Assembly: GCF_900129375.1 (NCBI RefSeq)
Contig: NZ_FQVN01000002.1
Coordinates: forward strand, 62,001-126,000
Direction of reading: 5' to 3'
DNA from: Streptoalloteichus hindustanus
GTDB taxonomy: Bacteria > Actinomycetota > Actinomycetes > Mycobacteriales > Pseudonocardiaceae
Length of the DNA: 64,000 bases
In this document: positions 58,010-64,000 of the stretch, in pieces
How positions within the stretch are numbered: position 1 is the first letter of the stretch
Layout of the letters: every line of letters begins with the position of its first letter
The notes under the pieces: model-generated
Databases searched by the model: none
Seen by the model: only the letters and a program-made list of their open reading frames with translations
Told to the model about the DNA's origin: nothing
Program-made: the position numbers and the translations under genes

Positions 58010-58756
58010 TTACCCGGCCAGCTTGACGGACGCGCGGCCCTCGCCGGCCCGCACCGCGACCACGCGCTGGCTGGCCGGGTTGTTGGCGATGCCCGCGCCG
58101 GCGGCGGTTGGCGGATCGATGCGGTAGGTCTCCCGGCTGGCGGGCAACGTGACGTTGGCGTAGCCGCCCGCCTGCACCTCGACCCGCGTCGGCGGTGCGG
58201 CGAACGAGATGTCGACGTTCGCGTCGGCGGACGCCTTCGCCGTGACCACGGAGGAACGCGCGCGGTGGACGATGATCCCGCCGCCACCGCTGTTCAGGTT
58301 CAGCTCGCCGGTCGGGTCCTCCACCTGGAGCGACCCGTCGTTGTGCAGCTCCGCGCTGATGCTGCCCGTGAGGCCGACCGCGGTCACCGAGCTGCCCGAT
58401 CCCCTGATCTCGACCGCGACGCCCTGCGGAACCCGGACGGTGTGCTGCGCGCCACAGCTCGTGACCAGGCCCCGGCACTCGACCGCCATGGTCAGCGTCG
58501 TGCCCGACATCGACAGCTGGGCCGCCCCCTCGGCCGTGGCCTTCCCGCTGAGCACGCGGTCCACCGCGACCTTGCCGGCCGGGCCGCTCTCGATGCGGAG
58601 GCCGGCCTCCCGCACGTCGATGGTCAGCTTGGGGCCGGCGAAGTCGAAGCTCCGGTTGTCCGCGCGGCTTTCCTTGCTGTCGCACCCGGTGAGACCGGCC
58701 ACGGCGACGGCGGTGAGAGCCACCGCCACGCCGACCGCTTTCCTGCGAGACGCCAC
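58010..58756 (-). CDS. DUF4097-like adhesin-fold lipoprotein
   Basis: 248 residues from a GTG after GGAGG. The lipobox is LTGC. The mature part is a repeating beta-helix-like fold (SISAELHNDGSLQVEDPTG, NLNSGGGGIIVHRARSS, ANVDISFAAPP), as in DUF4097/putative adhesin proteins associated with stress operons. It sits between the sensor kinase and ABC genes. Confidence 0.8.
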   Translation of the reverse strand: MASRRKAVGVAVALTAVAVAGLTGCDSKESRADNRSFDFAGPKLTIDVREAGLRIESGPAGKVAVDRVLSGKATAEGAAQLSMSGTTLTMAVECRGLVTSCGAQHTVRVPQGVAVEIRGSGSSVTAVGLTGSISAELHNDGSLQVEDPTGELNLNSGGGGIIVHRARSSVVTAKASADANVDISFAAPPTRVEVQAGGYANVTLPASRETYRIDPPTAAGAGIANNPASQRVVAVRAGEGRASVKLAG

Positions 58757-58846
58757 CAGTTCCTCCGAGACCGCTGTGGGTTGACACCGTCCAGCGTGGA
58801 CTTCTCCCGGAGCGACCACATCTCCCGTTCGGCAGAGATTCGGCGC

Positions 58847-60025
58847 TCAGGGGCGAGGCGTCTCCACCGGCAACCTTGCCGACACGCGCCAGCCCCGCTC
58901 GTGCGGTCCGGCCGCCATCGTTCCGCCGAGGGCCGTGACGCGTTCGTGCAGGCCAGCCAGCCCGGTCCCGCCCCCGGCCCGGTCGGTGCCCAGGAGAGCG
59001 CCGCCCTGCCCGCCGTCATTCGTCACGATCACCTCCACCTCATCGGACACCGGCGCGACGGTGACAGCGACCTCTCTGGTGTCGGGCGCGTGCCGCCGTA
59101 CGTTGGTCAACGCCTCCAGCACGAGCGTGTAGGCGGTGCTGTCCGCATCTCGTTGGAGCGCGCCGACAACCGTGTCCGGCATGTCCAGTTTCGCCCGCAT
59201 CGTCCCGGTTCCGGCGAAGCGCTCGACGAGTTCCGGCAGGTCGCCGAGTCCGTACACCTTGGTCGGTGGCGGTTCCGCGAGCGAACCACTCTCGGGGTCG
59301 CGCAACGTCTGCACGGTCCGGTCCATCGACGCCAGGGCGCGCAGGCCGGCGTCCTCGATGCGGCGCAACAGGTCCTGGGCCTCCCTCGGGTCGTAGTCGC
59401 CCACCCGGGCGGCCTGCGCCTCGATCACGATCCCGGTCACCTCGTGGGCGACGAAGTCGTGCAGATCCCTGGCCACCTCCAGCCGCTGGTCCCGGCGCGC
59501 GATCTCGACCGCGCGGATCCGCCGGTTGTCCAACGACCTCAGGTACAGGCCGACGCCGAGCGCGCCGGCCAGTGGCAGGGCCATCAGCAGAACCAGGAAG
59601 GCCGCCGCCGTCGTCGTCGTGGCGGGCGCGCGCGACGCGAACCGCAACGGCGTCAGCAGGACCGCGACCGAGACCGCGATCCCGACGGCGACGACCCGCC
59701 TGTCCGGCACCCGCCGGATCACCCGGCCGACCAGCACCAGGAGAGCGGCCACCTCGAAGGGCAACCACAACAGGACCAGGCCGTGCGGTCCGAAGTAGAC
59801 GAGGTCGGCGACCAGTGAGACGACGGCCGCCCCCACCGCCGCCCAAGCGAGCGAGATCCTGCCGGTCGGCCAGCGCAGCATCGCGATCACCGTCGTCACC
59901 GCCGCCGCGACCGCCGCGACGAGCGTGCTCGGCGGCCCGGCGAGGGCCGGCGCCAACAGCGTCGCGACCACCAGACCACACCAGAAACGCCGCCGACTCG
60001 TCGTCGGCCCGGGCTCGTTCCGCAT
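58847..60025 (-). CDS. NarL-type sensor histidine kinase (HisKA_3)
   Basis: 392 residues from ATG 60025. About five membrane helices are followed by the dimerisation/phosphoacceptor helix EVARDLHDFVAHEVTGIVI (His in DLHDF) and an ATPase domain with EALTNVRRHAP (N-box) and GTGLAGLHERV (G-box). The partner is likely the LuxR-type regulator at 61470. It lies upstream of the lipoprotein and ABC-2 genes. Confidence 0.9.
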   Translation of the reverse strand: MRNEPGPTTSRRRFWCGLVVATLLAPALAGPPSTLVAAVAAAVTTVIAMLRWPTGRISLAWAAVGAAVVSLVADLVYFGPHGLVLLWLPFEVAALLVLVGRVIRRVPDRRVVAVGIAVSVAVLLTPLRFASRAPATTTTAAAFLVLLMALPLAGALGVGLYLRSLDNRRIRAVEIARRDQRLEVARDLHDFVAHEVTGIVIEAQAARVGDYDPREAQDLLRRIEDAGLRALASMDRTVQTLRDPESGSLAEPPPTKVYGLGDLPELVERFAGTGTMRAKLDMPDTVVGALQRDADSTAYTLVLEALTNVRRHAPDTREVAVTVAPVSDEVEVIVTNDGGQGGALLGTDRAGGGTGLAGLHERVTALGGTMAAGPHERGWRVSARLPVETPRP

Positions 60026-60134
60026 GAACCAGCAGCCTAGGTAGCGTTCCGGGGCCACGACGCCGGGTAGCGCACGAGGAGATGTGGCGCATCTCCCCTT
60101 CGGCAGATCTCCCGGCGCCGTGGCCCCTCGGGGC

Positions 60135-61304
60135 TCAGCTCGCCGTGGCGCCCGCCGGAGCCACCGCCGGTTCCGCCGGCGGCCTCGGCCCCGCCTTCGA
60201 CCAACGGCGCACAGCGGGCTTCTCGACGAAGGTGTGCAGCAACCAGGCGGCGCCCAGGGACAGCGCGAACGCGGCCACGATCAGCGCCAGGGCCACCGGC
60301 GTGCTCCATGTCCGGCCCACCGTCTCGCCGTCCACCTCCTCGCCGCCGAACGCGAGGTGGCCGAACCGCACCACGAGGTTGTGCAGCAGGTAGAAGGCGT
60401 ACGACAGCTCACCGAGCCGGACCAGGAAGCGGTAGCTGAGGAGCGTCCGCCTCCCCTCGACGTCCGCCACCGCCAGCGAGGCGATCAGCAACCCGAGCGG
60501 GGCCACCGTCACCGACGTCAGCCGGTACGGGTAGGGAACCAGGAACGTGATGGCGTAGGCGGCGAGCAGCAAGGCGAACGCCCACAGTGGACGGAGCCCG
60601 ATCCACTGTCCGTTTTGGACGATTCGCGCCATCACGACACCGAGCAGGCACTCGAACAGGCGCGAGACCGGCAGGAAGTGGATGAGCCAGTACTGGCTCT
60701 CCGAGATCTCGCCCAACGGGCGGACCGGTTCCGCGGGCAGCAGGAACATGGCGACGGTGGAGACCAGGACCACCCCGAGCACCGCCACGCCGGCCCAGTA
60801 CCACAGGTGCCGCGGACGAATCTTGCGAGCCACCAGGATGATGGCCGGGAACAGCCCGTAGAACACCACGTCGACCGACAGCGACCACGACACGCTGTTG
60901 CCGAAGTCGAGGTAGGAGTAGTCCGGGATCCAGGCCTGCACCAGCAGGAGCTGGGCCAGCGCGTTGGGCAGGCCGACGGCCATGCGGAACGCCGCCATCA
61001 GGACCAACGCGATGCCGAAGACCACGACGTGGTTCGGCAGGACGCGGGCCAACCGGCGCCGGTAGAACCCGCGCAACGTGTCCCGCTGGTCGAAGGACCA
61101 CGTGATCACGAAACCGCTGAGGACGAAGAAGGACGAGACCGCGACGTAACCGCTCGTGCCAAGCCCGTTCAGGAAGCCCCAGTTCGCCGAGTCGGCCGAG
61201 AACACCCCCTCCAACGCGACGTGGACCAGGAAGACCGGGAGCATGGCGGCGAACCGCAGCCCGGTCAGTGACGGCAGGTTCCGAACCTGTCGTGCTGTCT
61301 GCAT
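60135..61304 (-). CDS. Acyltransferase 3 family membrane protein
   Basis: 389 residues with about ten membrane helices. The N-terminal motif RNLPSLTGLRFAAMLPVFLVH contains the family's catalytic-type histidine, and VAVSSFFVLSGFVITW plus ELSYAFYLLHNLVVRFGH complete the pattern. It probably adds acyl groups to a cell-wall or lipid sugar. It lies between the response-regulator and kinase genes. Confidence 0.88.
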   Translation of the reverse strand: MQTARQVRNLPSLTGLRFAAMLPVFLVHVALEGVFSADSANWGFLNGLGTSGYVAVSSFFVLSGFVITWSFDQRDTLRGFYRRRLARVLPNHVVVFGIALVLMAAFRMAVGLPNALAQLLLVQAWIPDYSYLDFGNSVSWSLSVDVVFYGLFPAIILVARKIRPRHLWYWAGVAVLGVVLVSTVAMFLLPAEPVRPLGEISESQYWLIHFLPVSRLFECLLGVVMARIVQNGQWIGLRPLWAFALLLAAYAITFLVPYPYRLTSVTVAPLGLLIASLAVADVEGRRTLLSYRFLVRLGELSYAFYLLHNLVVRFGHLAFGGEEVDGETVGRTWSTPVALALIVAAFALSLGAAWLLHTFVEKPAVRRWSKAGPRPPAEPAVAPAGATAS

Positions 61305-61469
61305 GTCGAACCTTTCCCCGGTGTGAACAACCACACGGGCAAGGCACCGTCGTCGGGCCACTCGATTCGACAGCACTGCGCCCGGTTCTCCCAACCAGGC
61401 AGGACTCCCCGCTCTTCCCACTCGGAGCCAGAAACTCCCGCGGAGGCCACAACAGGCTTCGACCTGGGA

Positions 61470-62111
61470 TCAGGTCACGTACCCCATCTCCCAGGCCCGC
61501 ACCGCCACGCCCACCCGGTTCCGCACGCCCAGCTTGCGCTGGATGCTCGCCACGTGGGTCTTGACGGTGCCCGGAGAGATGAACAGCTCCGCGGCGATGT
61601 CCGCGTTGGTCTTGCCTTCGGCCACCCTCGCCGCGATCTCGGTCTCCCGCGCGGTCAACGGCTCGGCCACCTGGCCCCGGTCGCTCCGGTTCCCCGTGAT
61701 GTGCCGGAGCAGTCGCACCGTGATCGACGGGCTGACCAGGCTGTCCCCGACCACCGCCGCCCGGACCGCCTCCACCAGCAACGTCGGCCCCGACCGCTTG
61801 AGCAGGAAACCCGAAGCGCCGTACCGCAACGCCGGGTAGACGTACTCGTCGAGGTCGAAGGTCGTCACGACCACGACCCGGACCGGCACCGCGGCGCCGG
61901 TCAGCAGCCGGGTCACCTCCAAGCCGTCCATGCGGGGCATCCGGATGTCCACGAGCGCCACGTCCGGACGCAGCAACCGGGCCTGCTCGACCGCGGCCAC
62001 GCCGTCCGCCGCCTCGCCAACCACCGCCATGTCCGGCTGGCTCTCCAGAATCCGCCGCATCCCCCGACGGACCATCTCCTGGTCATCCGCGATGAGCACC
62101 CGAATGGTCAC
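61470..62111 (-). CDS. NarL/LuxR-type response regulator
   Basis: 213 residues. The receiver domain has Asp55 in VALVDIRMPRMDGLE, acidic pair DD near residue 9 and switch Lys in FLLKRSG. The LuxR HTH is LTARETEIAARVAEGKTNADIA, then GTVKTHVASIQRKL. Likely partner of the kinase at 58847. Confidence 0.92.
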   Translation of the reverse strand: MTIRVLIADDQEMVRRGMRRILESQPDMAVVGEAADGVAAVEQARLLRPDVALVDIRMPRMDGLEVTRLLTGAAVPVRVVVVTTFDLDEYVYPALRYGASGFLLKRSGPTLLVEAVRAAVVGDSLVSPSITVRLLRHITGNRSDRGQVAEPLTARETEIAARVAEGKTNADIAAELFISPGTVKTHVASIQRKLGVRNRVGVAVRAWEMGYVT

Positions 62112-62182
62112 GACCGGTCATTCTGGCACGCCAACCGCACCGCCCGACCCCGTCACCACCTGTGGATCTCCGTGCGGCAACG

Positions 62183-62806
62183 TTACTTCTCGCAGGCGAC
62201 CCCGTCGTTGTCTCTGTCCAAACCGGACCGATATCCGGGCTGCCCCCGGTGGAGCGGAGCCGCACCAGCCGCCCGAACCTGGTCGCAGCTCGCGTAGTAG
62301 ACCTGCTTCTGCGCGGGCGGATCGGGCTGCTGCGGCTTCGGCTCAGGAGCCGGCTCCTGCGGCGGCGCCGGCTCGGGGGCGCGAGTGGTGAGGGGCGGTT
62401 GGGTGGTTGTCGTCGGCGGTGCCGGCTTCTCGACCCGAAGCGTGATCTTGGCCGACGTGGGCGCTGACGAACCGGCGCCGTCCACCGTCACGACGCGCCA
62501 GTTCGACTCCACAACGACAGCACGCCCGTCCACCGACTCCACAACAACATTGCGAAACCCCAGTTCGGCGAGCTGCGCCTTCGCGTCCTTCGGATTCTTG
62601 CCCACGAGATCGGTGGGGATGGCAACGCCCGTGGACGTGACGACCGAAGACGTGGTGACAGGTGCAGCGGCCACAGTGGACGATTGCTCCTGCGTGCCGC
62701 TCTTCGGGTCGCGCGACAACACGCCGACGAGCAACAGCAGCACGACCACCCCGGTGATCCACGGCCACTTCGGCTTCCTGTCCCGCCACCACGACCGTAA
62801 GCCCAC
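62183..62806 (-). CDS. PASTA-like plus Excalibur-domain membrane protein
   Basis: 207 residues from a GTG. A TM helix (WPWITGVVVLLLLVGVL) precedes a PASTA-like segment (IPTDLVGKNPKDAKAQLAELGF), a Pro-rich linker and an Excalibur calcium-binding domain with the D-x-D-x-D-G-x-x-C pattern (GLDRDNDGVACEK). It likely acts at the cell wall, in peptidoglycan sensing or envelope function. Confidence 0.85.
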   Translation of the reverse strand: MGLRSWWRDRKPKWPWITGVVVLLLLVGVLSRDPKSGTQEQSSTVAAAPVTTSSVVTSTGVAIPTDLVGKNPKDAKAQLAELGFRNVVVESVDGRAVVVESNWRVVTVDGAGSSAPTSAKITLRVEKPAPPTTTTQPPLTTRAPEPAPPQEPAPEPKPQQPDPPAQKQVYYASCDQVRAAGAAPLHRGQPGYRSGLDRDNDGVACEK

Positions 62807-63048
62807 GCCCGCACCAACCCTTCGACCGCGAACAACCGCTGATGCCCACTCGTCACATCGTCAACTACCTCACCATCCGTTACCCCGCCATCAACCCGCC
62901 GCCGCGACAGCACTGCCGGATGCCTACACGGTGTCTCGGTCAACAAGTCTCGTGCGAGTGCCTGCCCTCGGTGCGGGCACACGGGCACACGCGGGCGCGC
63001 CACACCCCCTCATGGCCGCGGCGGCCGAACGCCGACCGATGCAACAAG

Positions 63049-63087
63049 ATCGGCCCCTGACCAGACTGCGCCTGGTCAGGGGCCGAT
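63049..63087 (-). terminator. Strong hairpin downstream of tRNA-Leu
   Basis: ATCGGCCCCTGACCAG pairs with CTGGTCAGGGGCCGAT (16 bp perfect, 7-nt loop), starting 18 bp past the tRNA end. Confidence 0.8.
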
Positions 63088-63105
63088 TTGGCTGTTCATT
63101 GGGAG

Positions 63106-63179
63106 TGCCCCTGGTGCGACTCGAACGCACACTGGACGGATTTTGAGTCCGCTGCCTCTGCCGATTGGGCTACAGGGGC
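63106..63179 (-). tRNA. tRNA-Leu (CAA), short variable arm
   Basis: 74 nt, no encoded CCA. The acceptor stem is GCCCCTG/CAGGGGC, the anticodon stem-loop is GCGGA-CTCAAAA-TCCGT with anticodon CAA, and the T arm is GTGCG-TTCGAGT-CGCAC. The variable region is about 5 nt (CCAGT), not the long arm usual for leucine tRNA. Confidence 0.88.
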
Positions 63180-63243
63180 CGACCCCGTTGACTTTACGCG
63201 ATCAGGGTGCGTGTTGGCGAAGGGGGGTGGTGAGATCGACTTC

Positions 63244-64000
63244 GTGTGGGCTGCGTACATCGAGGAGCCTGGGCCGGCGGAGGCGATCCGGTACGGCGAG
63301 CTGCCGGAGCCGGAGCCGGGAGCGGGTGAGGCCGTGGTGCGGACCGAGGCGGTGGCGGTGAACTGGGTGGACACGTTCGTCCGCTCGGGGAAGTACCGCA
63401 CGGAGCTGCCGCGGCCGTTCGTCATCGGACGGGACGTCGTGGGCGTGGTGGAGCGCGCCGCGGGCGGGCTGCGCGAGGGCGAGCGGGTGTGGGCGTCGAC
63501 GCTGGGTTACGCGGGGCGCCAGGGGCCGACGGCGGAGCGGGTGGCGGTGTCGGCGGATCGTCTCCACCGTCTGCCGGAGGGAGTCGAGCCGGTGGGCGCG
63601 GTGGCGGTGTTGCACGGAGCCACGACGGCGCTGATCGGTCTGGAACGGGTGGGGCTCAGCGCGGGGGAGCGCGTGTTCGTCCACGGCGCGAGCGGCGCGG
63701 TGGGGTCGGCGGTCGTGCAGGTCGCGGTGGAGCGGGGAGCGCACGTCGTCGCGACGGCCAGGTCGGACGAGGCGTTGGCGAGGTTGCGGCGGTGGGGTGC
63801 CGCAGAGGTGGTCGACACCCGTGAGCAGTGGTCGAGCCCGGTGGGCGTGGATGTGCACTGGGATGCCACGGGCGCGATCCCGTTGGCGGAGGCGGTGACG
63901 AGCATGGCGAGTCGCGGGCGGGTGGTGGTGACGGCGCGGCGGGAGGAGGACCCGGTGCCGGCGTTCGACCTCTATCTCCGGGACGTGTCGATCGTGGGTT
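63244..64000 (+). CDS. Quinone reductase, MDR family (partial, runs off window)
   Basis: 252 codons are visible. The start is probably GTG 63244; TTG 63214 or GTG 63211 are also in frame. The N-terminal domain has RPFVIGRDVVGVVERAAGG, and the Rossmann motif is VFVHGASGAVGSAVVQVAVERGA. No zinc ligands are seen. The gene continues past the window end. Confidence 0.88.
   Translation, partial: MWAAYIEEPGPAEAIRYGELPEPEPGAGEAVVRTEAVAVNWVDTFVRSGKYRTELPRPFVIGRDVVGVVERAAGGLREGERVWASTLGYAGRQGPTAERVAVSADRLHRLPEGVEPVGAVAVLHGATTALIGLERVGLSAGERVFVHGASGAVGSAVVQVAVERGAHVVATARSDEALARLRRWGAAEVVDTREQWSSPVGVDVHWDATGAIPLAEAVTSMASRGRVVVTARREEDPVPAFDLYLRDVSIVG

Overview
The window is very GC-rich, uses GTG starts often, and carries families typical of mycelial actinomycetes: DUF397/XRE pairs, DUF3558 lipoproteins, a type-VII-like small protein, a BTAD/AfsR-like regulator, many TetR regulators and an Excalibur protein. 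The best guess is a Pseudonocardiaceae-type genus (Saccharothrix, Actinosynnema, Lentzea or a relative). This is inference from gene content, not a phylogenetic result. The stretch looks like accessory chromosome: short operons, each with its own regulator and a well-formed operator, and several decaying genes.

Layout. 0-4.6 kb: a MerR gene beside a decayed MFS exporter, a two-copy CRISPR-like repeat, an autoregulated TetR-P450 operon, and a snapalysin-type protease. 4.7-12.5 kb: an NMT1-type ABC importer divergent from a CitA/CitB-like two-component system, then a thiamine-diphosphate enzyme and a P-loop kinase. 12.5-16.2 kb: five tandem DUF3558 lipoprotein genes (one frameshifted) behind a type-VII-like gene, with a copy of one hairpin in four of the intercistronic gaps. 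16.3-22.3 kb: small genes, including three DUF397 proteins, an XRE regulator, a scrambled XRE-TPR gene, a small-protein operon, twin secreted cysteine proteins and a BP74-like protein.

22.3-38.4 kb: small metabolic operons and their regulators: a SnoaL/NmrA/SDR operon opposite a TetR, two GlxA-type regulators, a DapA-like aldolase, Hsp20 and DnaJ-domain genes, a lipase, a PEP-mutase-like enzyme, an amidohydrolase, an MDR/TetR pair and a MarR relic. 38.4-45.8 kb: a 1089-residue BTAD regulator, whose upstream region has four CCGAAGC heptamers exactly 11 bp apart, next to a reductase/SDR operon; then a TetR/FAD-monooxygenase pair with tandem operators.

45.9-54.3 kb: a Clp-N/HTH autoregulator with two perfect palindromes at its start codon, an iron-box-controlled siderophore-binding lipoprotein, ClpS-DUF2017, an M20 peptidase, a tightly divergent HxlR/NTF2 pair, a dual-specificity phosphatase, and an immunity-type cluster (Imm52-like gene, an orphan gene and its decayed tandem copy) without a visible toxin. 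54.4-64 kb: a WYL regulator, an ABC-2 exporter with an adhesin-like lipoprotein and a NarL-type two-component system split by an acyltransferase gene, an Excalibur protein, a tRNA-Leu(CAA) without a long variable arm, and a truncated quinone reductase at the edge.
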